Positions 12,322 to 23,070 of a DNA stretch of 64,000 bases are shown here, in pieces. The stretch lies in NCBI RefSeq assembly GCF_007565055.1, contig NC_044565.1:45767711-45831710 (forward strand). Direction: 5' to 3'. A model generated the notes under the pieces. It was not told the DNA's origin and did no database searches. It saw only the letters and a program-made list of their open reading frames with translations. Each line of letters begins with the position of its first letter. Position 1 is the first letter of the stretch. The DNA comes from Rhinopithecus roxellana. Its lineage: Eukaryota; Chordata; Mammalia; Primates; Cercopithecidae. Position numbers and translations under genes: made by a program.

Positions 12322-13420
12322 TCATTCAACAAATATTTTTTGAGAATCTACTATGTGCTGCATGCTACTATGTACTATATGCTCTAGGCCCTGAGCTAGG
12401 TGCTAGAAATAGGTGCAGGGTGGCCGGGAGCGGTGGCTCACGCCTATAATCCCAGCACTTTGGGAGACCGAGGCAGGCGGATCATGAGGTCAGGAGATTG
12501 AAACCATCCTGGCTAACACAGTGAAACCCCGTCTCTACTAAAAATACAAAAAATTAGCCAGGCGTGGTGGCAGGCGCCTATAGTCCCAGCTACTCGGGAG
12601 GCTGAGGTGGGAGAATGGCGTAAACCTGGGAGGCGGAGCTTGCAGTGAGCTGAGATCCGGCCACTGCACTCCAGCCCGGGCGACAGAGCAAGACTCCGTC
12701 TCAACAAAAAAAAAAAAAAAGAAAGAAAGAAAGAAAGAAGTGCAGGGCAAAACAGAATATTTACAATCTTGTGGGTTAGTTGTACAGTTAAGCAATTAAA
12801 CAAGCAATTATAGTAAGATGAGTTAAGTGCCTGGAACACATATAGCGGACACACTCAATATATCCTGGGGCTCTTGGGTAGGGAGGGCTTAGTCAGTGAA
12901 GCTTCCCAAGGAAAGTGACATTGAGTGGCACTTGAGGAATGACTAGGAGCTATTCATGCCAAGGAAGATGGAAAAGAGGCAATGAAGCTGAGGAAGGCCA
13001 GATACCAAAGAGAGCAGTGAGGAGGCCAGTGCAATAATGGAAAGGAGAGACAATGGTAGCCTGGACTTGGGAAATGGCAGTGGTGTTAGAAAAAAAGAGA
13101 TGGGTCTGAGAGCCATTAAAGAGGCACAATTGGCAGGATTTCATGATTTACTGGATGTGAGAGATGAAGGAGAAGGAAACACAGTTGCAGGTTTCTGATT
13201 TGGACAACTGGGTGCATGGTGGGTGTTATTCACTGAGCATCACTTACAGGAGGAGCAGGTTGAGGGGGACAGATTACGAGTTCAGTTCTGAATATGTTAA
13301 GTTTGAGGTACATGGTAGGCATTGAACTGGAGATTTCTAGCACATAGTTGGAATATAGGGTCTGAGCTGCAGATAAAGATTTGGAAGATAATGATCTCAG
13401 AGCAGATAGTTGAAGTCATG
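12322..13420. repeat. L2-like ancient repeat, split by an AluY
   Basis: The phrase 'attcaacaaatattttttgag' followed by 'ctatgtgctgc' is typical of an antisense L2 3' end. Related diverged sequence appears to continue after the Alu, from about 12740 to 13420. The right boundary is a guess. Confidence 0.5.
12422..12739 (+). repeat. AluY, sense, full length
   Basis: It runs from 'ggccgggagcggtggctc' to an A tail followed by several GAAA units. It carries 'ggcgtaaac' and 'gatccggccactgc'. The repeat 'gtgcaggg' flanks both ends as a probable target duplication. Confidence 0.93.
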
Positions 13421-13546
13421 GGTTTTGATTAGATTATCCAGAGAAAGTCTACAGACTGGGAAAAGCAGAGGTCAAAAAACAGACCCTGGAGTCTACTGAC
13501 CTTTAGGGAACCAAGCCAAGGAAAAATATCAAAAAGAACCCTGAGA

Positions 13547-13849
13547 GGCCGGACACAGTGGCTCATGCCTGTAATCCCAGCACTTTGGGAGGGTGAGGTA
13601 TGTAGATCACTTGAGGTCAGGAGTTCGAGATCAGCCTGGCCAATGCGGTGAAACCCCATCTCTACTAAAAATACAAAAATTAGTCAGACATGGTGGCACG
13701 TGCCTGTAGTCTCAGCTACTCGGGAGTCTGAGACATGAGAATCACTTGAACTTGGGAGGTGGGCGTTGCAGTGAGCCAAGATCATGCCACTGCACTCTAG
13801 TCTGGGTGACAGAGTGAGATTCTGTCTCAAAAAAAAAAAAAAAAAAAAA
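13547..13849 (+). repeat. AluS-like, sense, full length
   Basis: It runs from 'ggccggacacagtggctc' to a 20-bp A tail that leads straight into a GGAA array. Scattered substitutions suggest AluS age. Confidence 0.92.
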
Positions 13850-13850
13850 C

Positions 13851-13905
13851 GAAGGAAGGAAGGAAGGAAGGAAGGAAGGAAGGAAGGAAGGAAGGAAGGA
13901 AAGAA
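13851..13905. repeat. (GGAA)n microsatellite
   Basis: About a dozen GGAA/GAAG units directly follow the A tail of the preceding Alu. The array probably grew out of that tail. Confidence 0.95.
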
Positions 13906-13911
13906 GGCAGG

Positions 13912-14562
13912 CAGGCTGGTCTGAGAAAGAATAGAAGAGAGAGACTATCGTAAGGCAGGAGAGACAAAGCATTTATCTATCCTCTTAGGTTCAGTGGCTA
14001 GGGCCCTAAAAATTAAACTGATAAAAGACAGACAATCGGTAGAGAAAAAGCATATGAATTGTATTTGATGCATAGCTTTTATGTGACACAGGGATCTTCC
14101 TACCAAAATAGTGAAGAACGAAGAAGCAAATAGGTCTGAGAGTTTATATACCGTTTTTAACAACAAAAAAGATAAACTGCAGAGATAGGACAAGACAAAG
14201 GATGAAAGTTTTTAGGCTTCTAAAGGCTGCAAACTGTGGGAAGGTAAATATATAGAGAAAACTAATGGAAAATAAGGGCTATCTTAGCAAGCTTTGTTTG
14301 TGCAGGTCCATCTTGGTGCCAACTTTCCATCTTCTTCACAGTCATAAAATTTGCCCAAGAAAGGGGATTTATGGCAATCCTCAGTTCTCAGAAGTTTCTG
14401 CTTTTAGTCAGATAATGGCAACTCTAGAAGGAATTCATTCTGTGTCTGTTGATTCTCCATTTTCTTCAGCTCAAAATGATCCCTGTGCCAAACTGGCATA
14501 TTTTGGGTTGGCATAGTCTAATCCCCTTCAGTGGTAAAGTCTCACACACCACAGAGAGATCA
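13912..14562. other. Unassigned DNA, possibly old repeat
   Basis: No gene is visible. The frame at 14265-14516 has no recognisable domain. The composition hints at an old LTR or transposon fragment that I cannot name. Confidence 0.35.
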
Positions 14563-14900
14563 ATTCAATTCAAACAATATTTATTGAGCACCTGCTATGT
14601 GCCAGGCATGTGCTAGTGGGTAATGAGGATAGAGCAGTGAAAAATGCAAACCCAGTCATTATCATCAAAAGAAGAGAAAAATGGCCATGAAATTTAAGAT
14701 TGTGGAGAACATCTGCAATTCACAATAGCAGTCTCAATGGAGGGGAAGGTGAGAGGCTAGGTTAGAGTGGAGTGAGGTGAGACTGAGGAGTGAGGAAGGG
14801 CATTGGAAAATGGAGACAACTCTTTCAAGAAGTGTGATCATACAGGAGACAAGAATAATGAACTGCAACTAAGGAAGATGGGGAGCCAAGGATGAGGGGT
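14563..14900 (-). repeat. L2-like repeat, antisense 3' end
   Basis: 'caaacaatatttattgagc' followed by 'ctatgtgccaggcatgtgct' is the familiar antisense L2 terminus. The right boundary is approximate. Confidence 0.6.
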
Positions 14901-15011
14901 TATTTTGTTGACTTTGTTTGTTTCATATTATTTGAGAATATTGAACATGCTTATATGCAAAAATAAATGTGCCATGGAGAAAAATAGGTTAATACAGAAC
15001 ACAAAGAGGTA

Positions 15012-15296
15012 GGCCGGGCCTGGTGGCTCGTGCCTGTAATCCCAGAACTTAGGGAGGCCGAGGCGAGAGGATAACCTGACGTCAGAAGTTCAAGACCAGC
15101 CTGGCCAACATGGAGAAACCCCATCTTTACTAAAAATACAAAAATTAGCCGGGCATGGTGGCGGGCACCTGTAATCCCAGCTACTCGAGAGGCTGAGGCA
15201 GACAGAATTGCTTGAACTCGGGAGGCAGAGGTTGCAGTGAGTGGAGATTGCGCCACTGTACTCCAGCCTGGGTGACAGAGCTAGACACCCTGAAAG
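15012..15296 (+). repeat. AluS-like, sense
   Basis: Both monomers are present, from 'ggccgggcctggtggctc' to 'gtgacagagctagacaccct', with the tail replaced by a GAAA/AAAAG repeat. Confidence 0.9.
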
Positions 15297-15348
15297 AAAG
15301 AAGAAAATAAAAGAAAAGAAAAGAAAAGAAAAGAAAAGAAAAGAAAAA
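15297..15348. repeat. (AAAAG)n microsatellite
   Basis: AAAAG-type pentamers extend from the Alu tail. Confidence 0.93.
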
Positions 15349-15351
15349 GAT

Positions 15352-16363
15352 GTAGTTTATGAAGATGATCTCTGAGGGAAAATAATGGGACATGGATAGG
15401 GAAATATGTAGCTCACCTTCCAAGTCTTACCTGTGTCATCTCCTCTCCTGCCTTAACCTCTTCCCAGCTCTGGAGGGAGCATTCAGCTATATAAACACCA
15501 TCCCACTTCATTCCTGTAATCCCTGACCAAGAGCTTTAAATACCTAAACCCTAGGAATTTGGAAATAATTGGTAGAACTCTTAACACCTCAGAGTCAAAG
15601 CTTGGGCATTTCACAGGGCTATCAAAAGCAGCCTTTCTTTCTCATCCTCATCAACCTCTGAACTGTAGGGTGATCAGATCACCTTTCTGCCCCCTTCCAC
15701 CCAGCCTTTAGCAAGGGTGAAGTTCCTCTATTTTTCTCATATCCCCAGACACTAGTATAAAGAGAGGGGCAGGAGAATGAGGAGAGACTCCTGCCTTATA
15801 TCCCAGGTACCTGACCAGGTACACACACACATACACACACACACATCTCTGCAAACTTATGCCTTGGGCCTGGATCCTACCCTATTCCTCATCCTGGCAT
15901 AAGCCTGCTTTGCCTTGTTCCATCAGCATTGCTATTCTGCAATTTAAAATTATTTCCTATGCCAATCCTCTGGCAGGAGGCTCCATTGGCCCTCCAATGC
16001 CAGCTTGGAGCTGGACCAAATTTCTCTCACTTCTGCTTGACTTCATCTACCTTCCTGTAATCTCCCATCCCCAGCTCATGCTCTCCTGGGTTCACAGCAT
16101 ACCTTGAGGTCAGTGCTGTCAGTACCTCCCAAGGGATGCCAGGGCTGATAAGGAAATTTGCAAGGTCTTGACTCTGAAGTCAAAACACAAAACATATTTA
16201 AATGAAATCGCCTCCTTTTGCTAGCCTAAAATCTAGATTTTTACATGTTTTTGAGGAACACAGAAGTGTTTCTGTGGGCAGTATTGAGCAGGGACTTAAT
16301 TAATTATTAATGGGTATAAAGGAAAGAACACTGAGTCAACCACAATTCAGGTTCCCACTTGCC
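15352..16363. other. Unassigned DNA with a short CA repeat
   Basis: No gene is recognised. A short interrupted CA repeat sits near 15820-15845. The open frame at 15859-16107 has no recognisable motif. Confidence 0.45.
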
Positions 16364-16678
16364 TTTTTTTTTTTTTTTTTTTTTTTTGAGACGGAGTCTT
16401 GCTCTGTTGCTCAGGCTGGAGTGCAGTGGCAGTGCAGTGGCGCAATCTCGGCTCACCACAACCTTTGCCTCCCGTGTTCAAGTGATTCTCCTGCCTCAGC
16501 CTCCCGAGTAGCTGGGACTACAGGCACACGCCACCATGCCCAGCTAATTTTTGTATTTTTAGTAGAGACAGGGTTTCACTATGTTGGCCAGGCTGGTCTC
16601 AAACTCCTGACCTCGTAATCCGCCTGTGTCAGCCTCCCAAAGTGCTGGGATTACAGGCATGAGCCACCACGCCTGGCT
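16364..16678 (-). repeat. AluS-like, antisense, full length
   Basis: A T tail of more than 20 bp leads into 'gagacggagtcttgctctg', and the element ends at 'ccaccacgcctggc'. It contains a small internal duplication of 'gcagtggcagtgcagtggc' near 16422-16441. Confidence 0.93.
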
Positions 16679-16684
16679 GCCATT

Positions 16685-16915
16685 TCTTAATTCTGTGGGT
16701 TTTGGCAAATGCTCAAGGTCTCTGAGCCTTACTTTTCTTATCTGCAAAATGGGGATGATTATAGCTATGTTCTAAATACTTCATGAATGACCTCATGTAA
16801 TCCTCACAACAACCTAGTAAGATAGGTTCTATTGTTAACAATACTTGATGATCAAGGTTTAAACCAGCCTGTCTTACTCCAGCGCCTGCTCTATTAACCA
16901 CTGTGCTCTATTGAA
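16685..16915 (+). repeat. MIR-like repeat
   Basis: 'ctctgagccttacttttcttatctgcaaaatggggatgat' style sequence matches the MIR core and tail in sense, followed by a MIR-like antisense stretch ('aaccactgtgct'). Two adjacent old copies may be present. Confidence 0.6.
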
Positions 16916-16999
16916 CCAATAATATCTTCCCTCCCACTTTTAGGGATATCAAGAAAAGCACATGAAATAATGTGTAAGAAAACACTTGGTAGATTTACT

Positions 17000-17175
17000 T
17001 AAAGGGTACAAAGTTACAATTTTGTAAGACAATAAGAGTTCTGGAGATGAATGGTGGTGATGGTTGCCAACAATGTGAATGTACTTCATACTACTGAACT
17101 ATATGCTCAAAAATGGTTAAAGTGGTAACTTTTGTGTTATATGTATTGTATATTAAATTTTTAATTTAAAAAATA
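17000..17175 (+). repeat. L1M-type 3' end
   Basis: 'gttctggagatgaatggtgg' and 'aaaaatggttaaagtggtaa' are landmarks of old L1M 3' untranslated regions in sense orientation. It ends in an AT-rich tail. Confidence 0.75.
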
Positions 17176-18694
17176 CTTGATAATTATACAGTGCCATAGA
17201 AATGCAAACTATTAGTGATAGTTTTAATTCTTTTTCATTTATAAACCAACAGGTTCCCCAAAAGATTTTATCTAACTATTAATCCTCTGAATGCCTAGAA
17301 GAGATGATGGAAAAAGAGGACGCCTAGCGTAAAACGACAGCATCTGTACTCAGCAGCTTCAATGGCAGGAGAGAAATGAAGAGGGAAAAATGAGTCCAGG
17401 GCAGAGCCTGATTGCAAATACATTCCCTGGCCACCTTCTGCATTGTCCACTGGGTCACTTCCAAGAGGAAAGATTATTGCTGAGGTTCAAGAAACCACAT
17501 CAGTGTTAGCCGGGTTGCTCATCTCTTCGTTTGTATCCATACCTTTTCAGGCTGAGGCTGAGGGCATCACCAGTGATTTTCAGTATCACATGTGACTCAC
17601 TCCTGGCAGTGTGCATATTTCCCACCCTTGGTCTCCATTGCAATGGGGCCTTGTATAATTTATTATACTTACGTTATTATATTCCCTGTAATGACTTTCT
17701 TTTTCCCTGTCTTTCCTTTCTCCTAAAAACAAATTTTAATAGAAAGTATACATTCATTATAGAAAATTTAGAAAATATAAAAATAAATTGCTCTTGGCTA
17801 AGTATTAGATTTTACCCAATAATTCAAAAAAAAATGTTTTCTGATTCTCTCCAGGGAATAAAAAAAAGTGAAACTCTGTCTTATTTTAAGGAGGCATTAA
17901 GTTCCAAAAATTTCCTTAAAGGTTTATTATCTGGCACTCTGGTTGCATTCTCCCATTAAAATAATGTCAGGAAGGGCTAGCAGGTTTCCAGATCAGACCA
18001 CGAAATCCTCCTTGATGCATAATGGAACTGAACTCTAGCTTGGTGAAGCTAGAACACCAAGCCACCAGCCTCTAGGCTCCCACTAGGAGGCAGGGACTTT
18101 GCCAGCTATTTCTGAACCTGTGGCATTGGCACCCGTTGGATACCAAACAACAGTGATTTCCAACTTCGACTTTCCACAGACAGGAACTGACTTTGTGGGT
18201 ACTTCCTCCCTCAAATAGCACTAACAAGAGCACCCGAGGTTTCCATAGTCAGAAGGAAGATGAAACTGCCTGGTTAAAGAAGGGGACGGTAACCTTTAGT
18301 GCATAAAGCTCATTGGTAAAGTGACTGCCCACAAATTAGGGAGCTACTTTCTAGAATATGTTGAAGAACTATTTCAGCATCTTCTGTTTCATTGAGGATA
18401 TACACAACCAACAGCTAGTCGTATTTATTAAATGCCGTCCTTCTATTTGTTAACCAACAAATTTGTGCTGGAAAGGAACATGAAAGTATTTCTGTGGCCA
18501 CAAGTCACCTGATTCCGGTAAACTTTCTCCTTTGAGACTACAACTGTAGGCACAAAAGGACTGGAAAATAATAAACTTACAAAGCAATACAATTTAATGT
18601 AAGAATAATTTAGGTAACTTGGTCTTTGAAATAGATTAATTTCTTAAAAGTTATTTGGCGCTCGCTCACTAGCACATTTTCTTTTTTCTTTTTA
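17176..18694. other. Unassigned non-coding DNA
   Basis: No gene or repeat family is recognised. A 142-codon frame at 17531-17959 is the longest non-viral frame here, but it has no domain and no family resemblance, and I do not call it a gene. Confidence 0.45.
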
Positions 18695-18845
18695 AGTCAT
18701 TCAACAAATACCTGCCTACAGTTTCTATGTGTCAAGTGCCAGGCTAGGTTCTAGGTATACAGCTGTGATCCCATCCGCTCCTGGAGTTTCAGATTAGTAA
18801 AATCAGAAGACTCACAGGGAGCAAGTACCAAACAAATAAATAGAC
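18695..18845 (-). repeat. L2-like antisense 3' end
   Basis: 'gtcattcaacaaatacctg' and 'gtgccaggctaggttctag' match the antisense L2 terminus. Confidence 0.55.
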
Positions 18846-18848
18846 AGT

Positions 18849-19379
18849 AGTCCCAAGACCCCTGGAATGCCTAAAAACCACAGATAGTACTGAACCCTAG
18901 ATATACTACGGGTTTTTTTCCTCTATGTATATACCTATGATACAGTTTAATTTATAAATTAGGCACGTTAACAGTTAACAACAATAACTAATAATCAAAT
19001 AGAACAACTAGAACAACATACCATAACAAAAGTAATGTAAATGTGGTCTCTGTCTGTCTCTCCCTCTCAAGTAGCTTATTGTACTATACTCACCCTTCTT
19101 CTTATGATCTGCCAATCTGATTACCTAGATGGCTGCTAAGTGACTAACAGGTGAGGAATGCAGACAGCATAGATCCACTGGACAAAAGGATGAGTCACAG
19201 CCCAAGCAGGATGGAGCAGGATGGCGAGAGATTTTATCACACTACTCAAAATGGCACACAATGTAAGACGCATGAATAGTTTATTTCTGGAATTTCCCAT
19301 TTAATATTTTCAGACCACAGTTGACTGCAGGTAACTGAAACCACAGAAAGCGAAACCATAAATAAGGGAGAACTACTGT
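18849..19379 (-). mobile_element. Tigger-family (pogo) non-autonomous DNA transposon
   Basis: The left part contains 'ggaatgcctaaaaaccacag' and the right part 'gtaactgaaaccacagaaag' with a terminal 'gggagaactactgt'. Both ends match the shared terminal regions of Tigger-type mariner/pogo elements. At about 530 bp it lacks a transposase gene. Orientation is uncertain. Confidence 0.6.
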
Positions 19380-19383
19380 GCAA

Positions 19384-19385
<2 letters not shown>

Positions 19386-19419
<34 letters not shown>
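19386..19419. repeat. (TG)n microsatellite
   Basis: About 17 uninterrupted TG dinucleotides lie next to the Tigger end. Confidence 0.95.
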
Positions 19420-19420
<1 letters not shown>

Positions 19421-19795
19421 ATTTCCAATCTGTGATAGATGCTGTGATAGATTTATGTGATGGGGGATAGCAAGAAGCACCTACTGAAGGGGGAAAGGAG
19501 TCAAAACCATTAAAAGCAGAGGAGGCTACATGTGTATCCTGAAGGAACTGAGGGAAAGACAAACGCGGCTGAACAAGTGACCAGTGGGGCCATTGGCAAG
19601 AAACAAGGGGAGAGGTATGTGGGGGACAGATAGCACAAGATCTTGTAGAAATGTGGATTCCGTTCTAAGTGGAGGACAAAACAGGGGATGTGAGGGGACA
19701 TCACCTTGTTTATGGCCGCTGGATGAAGAACAGATATGAGGTGGTTCAAGAGTAGAAACTAGGAAACCAACTAGGAGGCTGTTGCCTTCTGAGAA
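19420..19795. repeat. L2-like ancient repeat, weak
   Basis: Phrases such as 'agatcttgtagaaatgtgg' and 'ccaactaggaggctgttg' resemble a widespread ancient mammalian LINE. Divergence is high and boundaries are approximate. Confidence 0.35.
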
Positions 19796-19949
19796 ACCAA
19801 GGTTTGTTTAAAAAAAAAAAAATCATAAATGATAAAAAAAATTCCCATCAAAATATGTCTTGGCATTGGGGGAGGAGGAACTTCTTCATATTACATAATA
19901 TTGTCTGATATCACAGTATATTAATTTATATGATTGTTTATCTGTTCAG

Positions 19950-20085
19950 CATCTGTCTTTCCTATTAGAAAGTAAGCTCCGTGAGGATAGGAACTATGCC
20001 TTGTTCACTCCTGAATCCTCAGGATATAGAATCGCACCTGTCACACAGATTCTCGGTAAATACTTGCTGAATGGATGAACCATAT
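19950..20085 (+). repeat. L2-like 3' end
   Basis: 'gtaagctccgtgaggatagg' then 'tgttcactcctgaatcctca' and 'taaatacttgctgaatg' follow the order of the L2 3' terminus in sense. Confidence 0.65.
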
Positions 20086-20699
20086 ATTTAATCCTTTTGT
20101 AAAGCAAAGGTCCGTTGTGTAAAGCAAATCATCATCCTCTTTCTTATCCATTTTGCAAGTCTAGATCTTTATATCAACTGAGAGGAACAAAGAAAGAGTA
20201 AACCAAGTCAAATGAAGTCTATTGTTCCAAATCCAGTGACTTCACAGAATGTAAATCCCAGAAAGACAGAGAACTTGAATGTGCTCACTGTATATTTTAC
20301 TGATTAATGAAACCAGAGCTCAGGGCACTTATCTGTGGTTTCCAGAATTGTACTCTTTTAGCAGATGTAACAACTTTACATTTTAAGATGGTATTTTAGC
20401 TGTCCATTAAAGCATTTAAACTCATTTGATTTGACATGTATCATACCAAGCTGGTTGGCATGAGTTGTACAATAAAAGGCTTCCACTCATTTCAGAAAAA
20501 GAACAGTATCGTAGCATGGTCTGCAATAAAACTGGGAGAGTGATCCATCTATTCATCCATGTCAAAGGTGTCTGCTCCCTTGACTCCAGAAATCCCAACA
20601 TCAGGCTTGAACTGTAGAGGATCATCCCTGGGTACTAAGGTCAGCAAGTCAGCAAGTTTCTGAGTCCCTTCAACTAAAACTGTTCCTTGATGTAGACTC
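20086..20699. other. Unassigned DNA
   Basis: No gene or named repeat is visible. Confidence 0.4.
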
Positions 20700-21170
20700 T
20701 ACAAGGTTGTATTTTCTATGGCTGCCATAGAAATGATCACAAACGTAGTGGCTTAAAATAACAGAAATGTATTCTCTCACAGTTTTTGGAGCCACGAGTT
20801 TAACATAAAGCTATCAGCAAGATTTGATTTCTTTTGGAGGCTTGAAGGGAAAATCCATTCCATGCTTCTCTTCTAGCTCCTAGTGATTGCTGGTAATCCT
20901 TGGCATTCCTTGGCTTATAAGTGCCAGTCACTCCTATTCTCTGCCTTGTTCTTTAGACCTCCTTCTTATCCGTGTCTTCTCCTCTTCTCTTCTTTTATAA
21001 GGACACTTGTCATTGGAGTTAGGGCCCATACTATCCAGGATGATTTCATCTTAAGATCCTCAACTTAATTACATCTGCAAAAGCCTTTTTTCCAAATAAG
21101 GTTCACATTCACATGTTGCAGTTAGACCTATCTTTCAGGGCACCACCATGTAACCTACTCTCAGGGCTGA
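20700..21170 (-). repeat. MLT1-type MaLR LTR relic, antisense
   Basis: The order 'ctatggctgccatagaaatg', 'gtggcttaaaataacag', 'ttataaggacacttgtcatt' and 'ccaaataaggttcacattc' follows the antisense MLT1 LTR. It is heavily diverged. Confidence 0.65.
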
Positions 21171-22584
21171 AGCAAAATTAAAACGAAAAAAAAAAAAAAG
21201 TGCAATTCTAATGAGGTAGTAATCTAAACATGACCAGAGAAGATTTTTTGCAGGAAAAAAAAAAGGCAAATCGTCTTGGTTTTGTGTTGTTTCATCTTGT
21301 TTTAGTTGAGCATGAAGTCACAACTTTTTTTTTTTAATACAAAAAGAGAGAAAGGTGGGTACCCACTTATTTAATTAATTCTGATGAATCGGTATCAGAG
21401 TCCCTTTGGGGGAACCAAGTTAAGGGCGGGGTGGGGCTGATCATGAGTGGGTAGGTGAAGGAGGAAGCCTTACCAGGTATTCTAGGCATGACACCAAGCT
21501 CTCCAGGGCATGTCAGGTCCATCAGCTCTGGACTACGTTGCTTTCCCTGCCCTCAGGTTTCCAATCTGAGTTTGGAAAGGTCTTCTCTAAAACTCAAGCT
21601 CATCCGTGAATCGCAGGGTACCCAACTAGCAACCTGTACCTGACTAGTTGCTGACCTCTTGTCTAATCCCTTAATTTAGAGTGCCTGATACTGAACTACA
21701 TCCCTACTGGGATGAACTCATCATAGCAGCTCAAGGTGAAAGACCTAATCCCTTTCCCCGACTATCAAATCCCAAACCTCATGTTTTCTCTTTGATCTGT
21801 AGATGCAATAGGTTGTCCCAAATTGAACAGATGTTTGTGTGTTGTCCAGAACCTCTTCCTTTACACACTTCCTTGCAATTTGATGTGGAGGAAATAGCCA
21901 ACCTTGGCTGAGAGCTTAGGCGACATTACAAGGCACATGAGGCAGGAAGAAGCACTGCCAAGATTTCATTTCTGTTTGTGCTGGTCTCTACTGTGGTTTC
22001 CAATGAAAAGAACAGTTTTAAGAAGGTAAAGTTGGCAGAGCAAAACTCCATCAATGGGCTACTTTCAGCTTTGAGGAGCGCAGCATTTTTTTTTTTTTTC
22101 TAGGGGTACAGTCCTCTGGAAGGTTGAAATTTTTCCCTGGCATAGTACTTCACTAGAATCAATTGTGCATGTTTAAAATTGTGCTTTTAATGTTATTTTA
22201 AGTACCTATTTTATAATTTCAATAAAACCACTCTCAAGCATGAGGTAATGCTGATTAATGACAGTTCTCTGGTACACCAAGAGCTCTCAGTTCTGCTTTG
22301 TGCCTCTATGCTCACCTGGGGCATCCCATTAATCACTGTTATGCCACAGTCTGTCCTATCATATTGCTTAATTACCATTTCTGTTACTCATTCATCTACT
22401 CTACTAATCCCCACAGAACAAATTCATCAAACCCTGGGGCCCTGAAGCGACAGTGTTCCTGGTCTTGCCAGAACCTAGCCCTAGAAGCAGCTTCTTTATA
22501 AAATATGGAAGAATCCCAAGTCTCTTGATATTCAAGAAAAAACAACCATAATACACATTGTCTGTGCATGGGAATCTTGTCTCC
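21171..22584. other. Unassigned DNA
   Basis: No gene or named repeat is seen. Several short A or T homopolymers occur. Confidence 0.4.
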
Positions 22585-22840
22585 CTTCTTTTTTTGCAGA
22601 CCCAAATCCCATCTACCTTTCAAGGCTCAGCCAAATCTCTGCATCCTCCATGAATTCCTCCTTAAAGGTCTTGTTGCCAATATCATAATCTATATCACTT
22701 TATTATTTTTATTCTATTATTTGTGGCTTGTATAAACATTAATTCAGTTATACAGTAAATTTGTTTAGGACAGACTTCATGTTTAATGATCTTTGGTAAT
22801 AACTAATAAAGTATGTAGTAAATAAAAATAACACCAACTA
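22585..22840 (+). repeat. L2-like repeat
   Basis: 'ctttcaaggctcagccaaat' then 'ccatgaattcctccttaaag' resemble the L2 3' region in sense. Confidence 0.5.
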
Positions 22841-22844
22841 TTGT

Positions 22845-23070
22845 CTCTTCATTATGTACCAGGAACTGGGCTCAGTGGTTTACAAGATTATCTCAATGAA
22901 TTATATCAACGATCTTTGATGGAACTTCTTTTACTGTCATCTTCACTTCACAGAGGTGAAATTGCCCTTGTTCACATAGTTAATAAATAGTAAAGTCAGT
23001 GTACAAACCTAGGCAACCTGAGTCCAAAACCCAAGTGCTAAACCACTAAGCAGCACTGCTTCTTCTCATA
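22845..23070 (-). repeat. MIR-like repeat, antisense
   Basis: 'cacagaggtgaaattgccc', 'gtacaaacctaggcaacctg' and 'tgctaaaccactaagc' are the reverse complement of the MIR core and 5' part. Confidence 0.65.

Noticed and set aside
17531..17959. A 142-codon plus-strand frame
   Set aside because: It has no recognisable domain or codon bias and AT-rich composition like its surroundings. Chance frame.
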